This document shows positions 1 to 9,537 of a stretch of 64,000 nt of DNA, piece by piece (within the stretch, counting starts at the first letter, position 1; the number at the start of each line of letters is the position of its first letter). The position numbers and the translations under genes were made by a program. The notes beneath the pieces were generated by a model that saw only the letters and a list, made by a program, of their open reading frames with translations, made no database searches and was not told the DNA's origin. The stretch comes from Amphiprion ocellaris (Eukaryota > Chordata > Actinopteri > Pomacentridae): contig NC_072775.1 in the NCBI RefSeq assembly GCF_022539595.1, positions 28,344,770 to 28,408,769 of the forward strand, read 5' to 3'.

Positions 1-42
1 AAACCTACAGCCAGCAGCAGCAAGTGTTCTCACAGCAACAAG
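1..42 (+). CDS. Internal exon (3' part) of an unidentified Q-rich protein
   Basis: The reading frame starting at base 3 gives a glutamine-rich peptide (TYSQQQQVFSQQQ) and ends after one base of a codon, at a GT donor (43-44). This phase-1 ending fits the exons at 124-222 and 11713-11849, which together make a continuous frame to a stop. The exon continues upstream of the window. I do not recognise the protein family. The Q-rich, low-complexity character would suit a transcription or RNA regulator, but that is only a guess from composition. Confidence 0.5.
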
Positions 43-123
43 GTACCAACAGCGTTTACTGAGTTAATGTCAACAAATCATGTGCCGCCTGTTTTTAATG
101 TCGTCATCATTTCCTCTGTCAAG

Positions 124-222
124 GCTCTCTGTATGGAGAAGGAAAGGTGAGCCAACCAGTCAGCGATGGAGGTTTTGAATCTGCCAGTTACTTTACAAAT
201 CCGTCTACCTGTCATTCAACAG
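124..222 (+). CDS. Internal exon, 33 codons, unidentified Q-rich protein
   Basis: This 99-nt exon is bounded by an AG acceptor (122-123) and a GT donor (223-224). It enters and leaves in phase 1. The peptide starts GSLYGEGKVSQPVSDGG and is rich in Ser and Gly, with no domain I can name. An internal GGAAAG|GTGAGC at 146/147 could act as an alternative donor, but that would end in phase 0, which does not fit the last exon. The full-length exon is therefore preferred. The intron that follows is about 11.5 kb and carries the LINE. Confidence 0.5.
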
Positions 223-686
223 GTAAAGTTAAGAGAAGCAGTGATTTGGTGGTTAATTAAAGTGGTGGTTGGATGGTCGAATAGCAACTGCACCACACCG
301 CATCACTGCACATCTTTTTGATACAACAGTCTACAGCTATATGCATGTTAGTGTTTTCAAAATGCCCTTCACTGTGGAAAACAACAACCTCCGAACAGCA
401 ACACTGGAAATGTCAGGTTTTGATGAAGATTTTTATTTTGCAATAAAGCCGGCCTTGTCAGTTCTTTCTTTAAATTTACCATTTAATAATAGTGCTCGCC
501 TCCATTAGTGCAAATGTTCCACCAAAATGAGTTCCCCAGATACTATTTTAGAGCAGCACCTGGGCTTATCACTGTTGTGATTGTGATTGGTTTAATGAAA
601 TACAAATAAACCAGTGTTTTGACCCCTATATTATAATGATAATGAGGTGAGGTCAGACCATTCTACACAGTGCTGTGTCAGGGTTA
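223..686. other. Intron sequence, no feature recognised
   Basis: This is the start of the last intron of the + strand gene, up to the first copy of the 1.7-kb duplicated segment. It is AT-rich. The short open frame at 269-508 resembles no family I know. Confidence 0.4.
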
Positions 687-1862
687 GAGAATGGTCTGAC
701 TATGCTAGACAAACTGAGCAGGGCTGAGAAACAACCATAATAATTTGGCCTACTTTAATTAGGGATTTCTGATATTATTGGTCCTATATTGGCATAAAAC
801 TGTACTATTGATCAGTATTATTATCATTTTTTTGGCCTATCATGAAAACCGATAAAATAATGCCTGGGTATTGCTGGCAATTGCCGGACTCATGGAGGGA
901 GGGAGGAAGGGAGAGAGAGAGGGAGAGTGTGAACTGTTTTTGGGGCAATTAAAAATAAATATGGCATAATTATGGCATTTTTTCCCATAACTTAAGTTGA
1001 AGTAGTTTTCTTATTTTGCACAGACAGTGTTTACATTTGGAAAGCCTTGTTGCATTTGAGAATACATCCAATGGGACATCACAATAAAATTAGGCATGAT
1101 GTGTTTATTCCATGACAGGAGATATGTGATGTTACCTAAAATTAAATAAATAGCCCACATATCGATGTTGGTTGATATCAGAATCAGAAATTGAGAATTG
1201 GACAATATCAGCATATCTGTTATTGGCAAAAAAGCCAATATCAGACATCCCTACTTTTAATGTGCATAACCGAATACAACTCTATGAACATCTTCCAATG
1301 AAACTGTCCTAAACTGTTAAGTTATGCTCAAAATTACTGATTTCTTCTTTTCTGTGACAGTCAGCTATACTAGCTATCACAATAAAAGCACATCACATTT
1401 TCTATAAACTAGTTTGGAGCATATCCAGAACATAAAATTTTAAATAGACTATCCTGTTTAACAATGTGCCCCTTGTAATGCATGTAATGTAATACATCTA
1501 AACAAAATGTTTAGAGTGAAATTGAAATGCTTAAACCTGAAATCGTTGGGTATTTTGGTCAACTGGGGGCAACAGAAACAAGCTGCAACACCTCTCTGAC
1601 ATATTTCCATGCTTTAAGTAGATATAGTGAGCTTGTCAGGAAACAGTCCGTTACAACGCTGACATTCATTTGGAGTTGTGTTCTGTGCCACTTGGTAAAC
1701 ATATGTCCTGTATTCTCTCTCTGCTCTTTAGCTGCTAAATGCTCCACGATGTTCACCAGTTAGTTGCTAAATTTGGGCCATTTGCTACTTGATGCTGGGA
1801 AAACTGTGCACTGAGGGTTTTTTAGAGCTTGTTCAGTGAAACAGCTGCTGAAAATTCTACAA

Positions 1863-2225
1863 TTTTACAATTTCATTTAGCAGACATTTTTATCCAAAGC
1901 AACGTACATCTGAGAGTAGATACAAGCAAGGATCTAGTCAGGAGAAAACAACCTGGATAAGAGCCATAAAACAAGTTCAAGTGTGATAATAGGACTGTGG
2001 TGCCTACAGGCAGTGCAGACGTAATAGGATTTTTTTTTTTTTTTTTTTTTTTTTGCAGTCTGACAAGTGCAAAGGTGTTCAGTGAAGAGGTGGGTTTTTA
2101 GTGTTTTCTTAAAGACTTAGAGGAACTCTGCAGATCGAACAGAGTTTGGTAACGTGTTCCACCACTGGGGAACTACACAAGAGAAGCTATCGAGACAATA
2201 TGGAAGCAGTGAGAGTGAAACGAAA
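1863..2225. repeat. Dispersed teleost repeat fragment
   Basis: The motifs TTTAGCAGACATTTTTATCC and GCAACGTACATCTGAGAG, followed by a downstream block about a spoiled 'accident' of GAACTCTGCAGATCGAAC, resemble a repeat I recall as very common in teleost genomes. I cannot assign a class with certainty. A T homopolymer of more than 20 bases interrupts it near 2030-2054. The same sequence recurs near 10708-11069 as part of the 1.7-kb duplication. Confidence 0.4.
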
Positions 2226-2360
2226 CTGCATATTTACAGCTCAACATTGAACTGAGACTCTCAATGAGTAACGCGATAGATTTAGCTGATAATTCTTTGT
2301 AATCTTCCCGTTGACATGAAGTTTTCATATTGTAATTTGATGCATTTTTACTGTAACATA

Positions 2361-2399
2361 CACTACCTTTCAAAGGTTTGGGGTCACCCAGATAATTTC
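2361..2399 (+). mobile_element. 5' stub of Tc1-type MITE, cut by the LINE
   Basis: The first 39 bases match 11205-11243, the left terminal inverted repeat and adjoining bases of the intact MITE. The match stops at the LINE junction. This shows that the LINE entered the MITE and that the left 1.7-kb repeat is a duplicated target. Confidence 0.85.
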
Positions 2400-2740
2400 T
2401 CCCCACTGGAGAACCCCCTCCTCCTTCTACATTTCTCTCTCTCCCTCTCTATATGTCTCCCTTTAGCCCTCTCCCCCTCTCACACACTCACCCCCCACAC
2501 TCTCACTCACACTCTATGTACTCCCCATGTTTATTGTGCTTGTATGTTTTATAATGTGTTTGTTGATAGTTTTTCAGGCAATGATGTGCTATTATATAAT
2601 GTATATATAGATCCTGACCTGCTGTATACATCTCTCTCCAACACTCACAGCTCACAGACAGCAACAGAAAGCTCACAAGGACACACACAGATGTTATATT
2701 ACATTACTACATACTCAGTGACAGAACATCTTCTCTCTCT

Positions 2741-3691
2741 ATGTTCAAGTTTAATATCGTAGCCTGGAATGTTCATGGCATACGCTCACAAACAAAAAGA
2801 GTTAAAATCATGGACTATGTCTCTAAATTAAAAGCAGATATTTTGCTCCTTCAAGAAACACATTTACTACAGTCGGAAGAAAAATGTTTATCAGACTCGA
2901 ATTATAGTATCATCTTTTCATCTTGTTATAACAGCAGACAAAGAGGGGTCTCCATTCTAGTCCATAAGAGAATTCCATTCACTTTAAACAGTACAGTAAC
3001 GGACTCAGAGGGCAGATATATTATTATCCAGGCAACAATCTTTAATAAATTATATTCTATTGTAAACCTCTATGCTCCGAATAATGATGATCCAGCCTTC
3101 TTTCACACTGTTTTCTCTCACTTAGCAGACTTATCTGCTAACTCAATAACTATTATCGGTGGTGACTTCAACATAGTTTTAAACCCTTCAGTAGATCGAT
3201 CTAATAGTCCAATACATGTAAAACAGTCACAATCAGTTAAAGTCATACATGACTATATGAAAGATTTCGGACTAGACGACGTCTGGAGACTCAAAAACCC
3301 AACAAAGAGGGACTATACGTTTTTCTCTGCGGTACACAAAACATTTTCAAGAATTGACTTTTTCCTCTTAAATAACTCTATCGCACATAAAGTCACTACT
3401 AAAATCCACCCAATCATTATCAGCGACCACGCACCAATATCACTCAGCCTGCAAACAGATTCCATCCCTAAACCTCCTCAGACTTGGCGCCTCAACATCT
3501 CTCTACTCAAAGACCCAGAATTTGATCGAGTAATAAGGAGTGAGTGGGCAGACTTTCTAAAAAACAATGACTCTGTTGACTTACCCCCATCTTTGCTTTG
3601 GGAAACTGGAAAGGCCGTAATCAGAGGTAAAATAATATCATACTCCTCATACAAGAAAAAAAAAAGATCTACAAACAGAGAAAGAAATTGA
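2741..3691 (+). CDS. LINE ORF2, endonuclease part (316 aa)
   Basis: The frame encodes an exonuclease/endonuclease/phosphatase-type domain, which nicks target DNA to prime reverse transcription. Visible motifs are AWNVHGI near residue 8, LLLQETHL near 36, GDFN near 141 and ISDHAPISL near 228, in the order usual for LINE endonucleases. The frame ends prematurely just after ten consecutive A (3656-3665). Coding sequence continues without stops in another frame into the RT, so a single-base indel in the A run separates the two halves. The start Met at 2741 is the first in frame and sits directly before the conserved N-terminal strand of the domain. Confidence 0.85.
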   Translation: MFKFNIVAWNVHGIRSQTKRVKIMDYVSKLKADILLLQETHLLQSEEKCLSDSNYSIIFSSCYNSRQRGVSILVHKRIPFTLNSTVTDSEGRYIIIQATIFNKLYSIVNLYAPNNDDPAFFHTVFSHLADLSANSITIIGGDFNIVLNPSVDRSNSPIHVKQSQSVKVIHDYMKDFGLDDVWRLKNPTKRDYTFFSAVHKTFSRIDFFLLNNSIAHKVTTKIHPIIISDHAPISLSLQTDSIPKPPQTWRLNISLLKDPEFDRVIRSEWADFLKNNDSVDLPPSLLWETGKAVIRGKIISYSSYKKKKRSTNRERN

Positions 3692-4052
3692 AGAAAAAAT
3701 TAAACAACTTACAGAGAATTATGCAATAAACCCAAGTGATCAATTATGGTCCGAACTACAAAATGCAAAACTAAACCTCGATAATATCCTATCCAAGAAA
3801 ACAGAGTTTTTATTACAACAGCTAAGATATAATGATTTCGAACACAATAATAAATCAGGAAAATTTCTGGCGAACCAACTCCAGCGCAATAAAGAAAAAT
3901 CCTTCATAACAGCAATTCAGGATTCCTCAGGAAAATATACTCAGTCACCTCAGGAAATCAACCAGACCTTCTATAATTATTACCAGAGTTTATACTCAGC
4001 AGCAGTTAACCCAAACATAGAAGATATAGATAATTTTCTTAACAATTTAAAC

Positions 4053-6533
4053 ATGCCCAAACTAACGTCAAATTACAGAGACATATTAGATGCTCCATTG
4101 ACTATGAAAGAATTACAATGTGCATTAGACAGTATGCCAGCAGGCAAGGCACCTGGTCCTGATGGTTTCCCTGCTGAATTTCTTAAACATTTTTGGTCAA
4201 TGTTAGCACCCCTTTTCTTCAGGACAGTGACAGAGATTAAAAATAATGGTTATATCAGTCCGCACATGAATACAGCTGCAATTAAATTATTATTGAAACC
4301 AGACAAAGATCCTACGCTTCCCTCTAGCTATCGACCTCTGTCACTAATCAACACCGACATCAAAATTATCTCAAAAGCTCTCGCCTCTAGGCTGGAGAAA
4401 ATCATCCCGTCAATAATTCACAGCGATCAAACAGGATTTATAAATGGCCGACACTCCACCAACAACATCAGAAGACTTCTAAATCTAATCTCTTTGACGC
4501 AACGCCACAACAAAGAAGCTATTGTTATGTCACTGGACGCAGAAAAAGCCTTTGACAAAGTCAATTGGTCCTTTCTCTTTGCTGTGCTCCACAAATTTGG
4601 CTTCGGAGAATCATTTATCCAGTGGGTATCAGCTCTGTACAACTCACCCAAGGCTACAGTCACCACTAATGGGATCACTTCACAAAGCTTCAGTCTGCAA
4701 AGGGGAACGAGACAGGGATGCCCACTCTCTCCCTTATTGTTTGCGATCTTTATCGAACCATTAGCAACAGCTGTACGTCAGAACACCGATATCAAAGGTA
4801 TCTGCGCTCTGGAGTCTGAACATAAAATTAACCTATACGCAGATGACATTTTACTTTATCTACAAGAACCCAAAACTTCAGTAAAGGAAGTATTTAACCT
4901 CATCACAACCTTCTCGCGTCTTTCAGACTACTCCGTCAACTGGTCAAAATCAATTATATTACCTTTAACAGAAAACTCGTGGAAGCCCGCAGCCCAAAAC
5001 TCGCATTATTCTTTTCCTACTGGCAACATCAGATATCTGGGCATAAATATTTCCTCCAAACTCTCAGAATTAGTTCACCTGAACTTCACTCCACTTTTGG
5101 ACAAAGTCTGTGATGATCTGAGGCGTTGGAACAACCTCCCCATCTCCCTTTTGGGACGAATAGCTACAGTCAAAATGAAAATATTACCTAAAATCAACTA
5201 TCTTTTCTCCATGATTCCATTTAAACCCACATCAAAGTGGTTCCAATCGTTAGACTCCGCTATGGGTAAATTCTACTCAAAGAATAAAAAGGCTAAAATC
5301 AGCTTGACTACCCTCCAGAAGAATAAATCCGAAGGGGGACTGGAGGCTCCCAACTTCATGTATTATTATTTATCCAACCAAATACAATATCTCACCAAAT
5401 GGATACATCCACATGAAGAATATAACTCCTGGCTAGAACTAGAACAGTTAGATTGTAACCAGATCAAAATCTCTGACCTTCCCTTTATCTCTTCTGCTCT
5501 TAAACATCACTCCTGCTTCAAGAACCCTATGATCGCTTCCACCTTGTCTGCTTGGTGGAAAGCACTGGAAATCACAGGCTCTCAATTAAAACCCAGTATA
5601 CTCTCCCCAATCTGGCACAACCCTGATTTTGCAAACAACAAAATAGCTCTTTATTTCAGCACATGGGCAGAGAGAGGAGTCACTCACCTCCATCACCTTC
5701 TGGATGATAACACATTTAGGACATATATAAACTTATTCCAAACATTTGAAATAAGAAATGGAAATTTTCTTCAGTACCTACAGGTAAAGAAGACTATTAC
5801 AAGTAGAATTCCATCGCTTCAGACTACTTTACAGCCAACGGATTTACAGCCACCTGAATTTGTCGACTACATTGTGAAACTCTCTCCAAGAAATAAGAAG
5901 AATCTCTCAAAAATTTATAGTTTACTCTCAAAGACACACTCTATACACCTACCAACTCAAAAATGGGAAAAAGACGTATCCAAATCTTTTGACTCTGATT
6001 TTTGGACCCAAATCTGTGAAAACACATTTAAAATGACTAAAAACACCAACTTACAATTGATCCAATTTAAGGTGCTTCACAGAACACATATAACACAATA
6101 TAAACTGTATAAAATGGGCTTCTCACGCTCAGACACATGTACGCAATGCACCCAAAACATGACGGACACTTACTTTCACGCTCTGTGGCTTTGTACACCC
6201 GTCTATCAATTCTGGGTAACAATCACACAGAAACTCTCCAATATTTTGGACTGCGGGATTCCACATTCCCCGAACGTTTGCCTAATTGGTGATCTAACGC
6301 AAACAGCCCTTCCAGACATTCATATCCAACCCACACTTGCAGCTATCGCCATTGCCAAAAAAACTATTTTAGTTAACTGGAAAGATAAGAAAGCCCTCAA
6401 CATCATCCATTGGCTGAACCTCCTCACAGAACACATTTCACTTGAGAGAATATCTGCTATCAGAAAAAACCAATTGGATTCCTTCAAAGAAAAATGGTCT
6501 CCATTTATTAAATCAATAAATATTAATCTATAG
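4053..6533 (+). CDS. LINE ORF2, reverse transcriptase part (826 aa)
   Basis: This is an RNA-directed DNA polymerase of the L1/Tx1 type. Motifs in order are AGKAPGPDGFPAEF near residue 31, YRPLSLINTD near 93, SLDAEKAFDKVNW near 164, GTRQGCPLSPLLF near 218 and LYADDILLY near 261. The cysteine-rich C-terminal motif CTQCTQNMTDTYFH lies near 695. The same frame is open upstream to about 3650, so residues before 4053 (the linker after the endonuclease) belong to it, and Met 4053 is not the natural start. No internal stop is present. Apart from the A-run frameshift, the catalytic parts look intact. Confidence 0.9.
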   Translation: MPKLTSNYRDILDAPLTMKELQCALDSMPAGKAPGPDGFPAEFLKHFWSMLAPLFFRTVTEIKNNGYISPHMNTAAIKLLLKPDKDPTLPSSYRPLSLINTDIKIISKALASRLEKIIPSIIHSDQTGFINGRHSTNNIRRLLNLISLTQRHNKEAIVMSLDAEKAFDKVNWSFLFAVLHKFGFGESFIQWVSALYNSPKATVTTNGITSQSFSLQRGTRQGCPLSPLLFAIFIEPLATAVRQNTDIKGICALESEHKINLYADDILLYLQEPKTSVKEVFNLITTFSRLSDYSVNWSKSIILPLTENSWKPAAQNSHYSFPTGNIRYLGINISSKLSELVHLNFTPLLDKVCDDLRRWNNLPISLLGRIATVKMKILPKINYLFSMIPFKPTSKWFQSLDSAMGKFYSKNKKAKISLTTLQKNKSEGGLEAPNFMYYYLSNQIQYLTKWIHPHEEYNSWLELEQLDCNQIKISDLPFISSALKHHSCFKNPMIASTLSAWWKALEITGSQLKPSILSPIWHNPDFANNKIALYFSTWAERGVTHLHHLLDDNTFRTYINLFQTFEIRNGNFLQYLQVKKTITSRIPSLQTTLQPTDLQPPEFVDYIVKLSPRNKKNLSKIYSLLSKTHSIHLPTQKWEKDVSKSFDSDFWTQICENTFKMTKNTNLQLIQFKVLHRTHITQYKLYKMGFSRSDTCTQCTQNMTDTYFHALWLCTPVYQFWVTITQKLSNILDCGIPHSPNVCLIGDLTQTALPDIHIQPTLAAIAIAKKTILVNWKDKKALNIIHWLNLLTEHISLERISAIRKNQLDSFKEKWSPFIKSININL

Positions 6534-6689
6534 CCTCCGCTTGTATGTGGGCGTATGCCATTTCCCTCATAAAATTGTAATTATTATTCTGTCTGTGTGT
6601 ATGGTCTGACTTCTGTCTGCTTTATTTCAGTTTATTAACCCTCTACCTTTTTAAGTAGGATGGCACCATGGACTTCAAGGCTGTGTGCA

Positions 6690-8870
6690 TGCACTAATGG
6701 TGTCCCTTCCCTATTGCTCTTGGGGTCGCTCTCTGGCTCTGCGGGGCCAGCGTGGCTCGGGCCCCTCTGCCTGGGGGGTGGGTGTCCCCGGTGGTCTCTC
6801 CCTTTGAGCCCTGGGTCTCTGCTGGGTCTGTGCGCTCTCCCGGGGCCTTGGGGGTAGCGGCGGCTGGTCTCTTCTGGGGCGCCCCTGGCTGGCCCTGGGT
6901 GTTTGGGGTGGGTCGGCCCTCCGGTCGCTCCCCTGTCCTTTCCTGCTCTGCTTCCCTCCTCCTCCCTCCTCTCCTGCCTGGCCCGCTCGTCCTCGTCCCT
7001 CTCCCTCCCCTGGGGGGGCTGGGGGCCCTCCGCTGCCTGGGGGTCTGGCATGGGGGCCGGGTGGTCTCTCTGGGGGGGGTGGCTCTGGCTCATCCGGGCA
7101 CAGGCCCTGGTACTTGCCTGTGTGCCGCCACTGGAAATAAGTTTCTGCTGGCTGGGGGCTTCTGTCCGGGCCCGGTGCTGTCCTTGGGGTGTGGTGGGGT
7201 GGGTGGGGGTCTCGGTGGTGCTGCGGGGGGTGGGTGCCCTGCATCCTGGACGTGCCGGCTCCGGGGCGGGCGTGGGGGCTCATGGCCCTTGCTTCCTAGT
7301 GGTGCGGCCTGGTCCTCCCTCCGGGGCGGGGTGCTGCATGCGGCTGGCCCGTGGTGGGGCTACGGCGTCTGCCGGGGCGCTGCTCCGGCGCTGCGACTTC
7401 TGGGGGTTTCGGTGCTGGCCGGGCCGGTCGGGTTCGTGTGGGCCCACCTCGGCCCTCTTGCCTCTGGGCTCTGGGGGCCCTCTGCATCAGTACTGGTGGT
7501 CTTACTACCTGTCTTCCCCGCTGCTCTCTCCTCATGGGCCGGATCCACACCAGACTGCCTCTTACTGTGCACTTCACATACTTCACACATCACTGTATAT
7601 AGTTACTCTTAGGCACATATAGGGACACAACAGTTAGGGCCCCGAGAGCAGGTGGGGGCAGGAACGATGGGCTCTGTGGTGGGGCGGATGGCAGGGCTCT
7701 ACGGCCTTGTCTCTTCCCCATCACCCTCTTGCTTGCCTCCCCTGCTCTCTAATTTCTTTTTAATGCACCACACACACTCACACCTTGGGGGTAGGTCTGG
7801 GACGGCTCAGGGGAACTTGGGTCAGGGTAGGCTGCAGAGTAGCCATCCTCTGTGGTCCTCTGGCCTGCCCCCTGGACGCCTCGCCCAGCCTCCCCACTTT
7901 TAATGCACCACATGACACTCAGGGTTACACTATCACGGTGCAGGGATAATGTCTCCAGTCTGGGATCGGGAGACATATTAATAGGGAGTAATGGGGGGAT
8001 TTCACTAATATGGCCTCGCTGGTGGGACCCGGCCCCCTTATGGCTATGGGGTGGCGGGGGTGGACCATCATCCGTGTTGCTGTGGCTGGGGGGTCCCCGG
8101 GACCTGGGGGCTGTGGTCGGGGGGGGTTCTCCTGCGTGCCCGACGGGTCCGGGCAGGTGCGATGGCTCTTGGTGGGCTGCGGGGGGCTGGATTGGCCGTC
8201 TTGGTGGGCGCTGTGGCTGTACTGCGGGCTAGTGGCATGTGGTGGCTCTGTCCCGGTGGGTTGTCAGGGCGCATTGCGGGGGGGTGGGGGCCCTGGGTGT
8301 ACTGCGCTCAGCCTGGGGCCTGGTGCGGGGGGTATGTGGGGTGCCTCCTGTCGGCGTCGCCGGGGCCCCACCACACTATCCCATTTTTACCCTCTGGACT
8401 CGCATCGGGGTCCCGGCTCCGATTTCCTCTGGCCGGCTCCCGGTGGGGGCCTGCCTTGTGATGGGCTGGTTGCCGCCCCTTCGGTGGGCCGCTCGGCCCC
8501 TGTGTCTGGCTTCCTGCTGTGTGGGGGCCGTTGGCCCCCTCGGGGGAGGGAGAGGGGGATGGGGGTGGGCGGGGTCGGGTGGTGGGGTGGGGGGTTCGGT
8601 GGGGGCTGGGGTGGGCGGGGTTGGGGTTTTGGGTGGCGGGTGGGTCCTCGTGCCCCGGGCCGCCTGGGTCGGTCTTGGTGCGCAGGGGGTTGTCGGTAGC
8701 TGCTCCCTCTTGTTCTCTGGGTCCTCGTCGTTCACGGTGGCCCCGGTGGCTCTCTGGGGGTGCCGCCCTGTGGCTCCTACTGCCCTGGGGGGAGGGGTGC
8801 CCTGTTGGCTTGGCCCTGCCTTGCCGTGACTTGCTGTTCTGGGCTTCGGGGTTCTTCACACTTGCATGTT
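6690..8870 (+). other. GC-rich, G-tract-rich 3' region of the LINE
   Basis: About 2.2 kb after the RT stop switches sharply from AT-rich to very GC-rich, with many runs of GGG to GGGGGG on the + strand, densest at 8540-8640. Several long frames are open on both strands (for example 6752-7612 and 8308-8913). They encode low-complexity Gly/Trp/Pro/Arg-rich peptides and overlap antisense, as expected of stop-poor GC-rich DNA. It is best read as a 3' UTR with G-quadruplex potential. G-rich 3' UTR tracts are known from mammalian L1s, but the length here is unusual. Confidence 0.6.
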
Positions 8871-9483
8871 TGATCAGGTTCTCGCCAGCTACTGCCGAGT
8901 CCCATTTCAGCAAATGATGGGTCCCGCCAGAATGTGCTGAGAATCTCTCCAGTCTCTACCCTAAACTCATTCTCTCTTGCACTAGTATCCTCTTCTGGCC
9001 TATTCTATTCTATTCTATACTATCAAGACACACACAATTATGGTGCTCAGTACCGTTTGTTCATTTATTATTGAATCTCTTTTTCTTTTGTGTTGGTTTG
9101 GTTTTCTTTTCTTTTTTCAAATTTTTATTTTTTTTTTTTCTATTGATGGACAGTTAGTAGTTGGGCATAACACACCACCTTACAATCTTTAATTGCAATA
9201 GCAACGCCTGTTATTTTCTATCCCTGTTCATCCTGTTCGTCCTGTTCGTCCTGTCCAGTCTTTGTTTCCCCCACACATCACTGAGGTGTAGCACTGCCCT
9301 CCCTGGCTTATAATAGGGAATTCTAATAAAGAAGGTCTACTTAGCTTTCAGGGAGGGGCCGGTGATGGTCACACACATGCACTAAATATTAAAATATTTG
9401 GTTGCAAGACTAAAATATGCATCAATCTCATATAATGTTGACTCCCCTTTTGTGGAGTTAAACAATGAGAACAAATGCAGACA
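8871..9483 (+). other. AT-rich terminal 3' UTR of the LINE
   Basis: Non-coding sequence with short tandem runs: TATTCTATTCTATTCTATAC near 9001 and a CCTGTTCATC/CCTGTTCGTC series at 9223-9256. An AATAAA lies near 9325, well upstream of the poly(A) tail. Confidence 0.5.
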
Positions 9484-9490
9484 AAAAAAG

Positions 9491-9532
<42 letters not shown>

Positions 9533-9537
<5 letters not shown>

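Larger units (their letters stand above)
687..2399 (+). repeat. Left copy of 1.7-kb direct repeat flanking the LINE
   Basis: The segment from GAGAATGGTCTGACTATG through ...CACCCAGATAATTTC recurs at 9533-11243. The coordinate offset is 8846 at the start and 8844 at the end, so only two net single-base indels accumulate: an A missing near 10346 and a base in a T run. I noticed no clear substitutions. The copy ends exactly where the LINE begins (2400), inside the 5' end of a Tc1-type MITE. See the matching right copy. Confidence 0.9.
2400..9532 (+). mobile_element. L1/Tx1-like LINE, 7.1 kb, poly(A) tail
   Basis: This non-LTR retrotransposon has a CT-rich 5' segment (2400-2740), an apurinic-type endonuclease frame (2741-3691), a reverse transcriptase frame (to 6533), a very long GC-rich 3' region and a tail of about 48 A (9484-9532). 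The endonuclease followed by an RT with a YADD box and C-terminal zinc knuckle is the layout of L1/Tx1-clade ORF2. No ORF1 is visible in the 340 bases upstream, so the copy is probably 5'-truncated, unless the family lacks ORF1. It lies within the last intron of the + gene and in the same orientation. The near-identical flanking repeats argue for a recent insertion. Confidence 0.88.

Noticed and set aside
6635..8917. Long open frames on both strands (for example 6752-7612 + and 8308-8913 -) as possible genes
   Set aside because: They overlap antisense in several frames, have low-complexity Gly/Trp/Pro/Arg composition and lie in a GC-rich LINE 3' region where stops are rare. No domain is visible.
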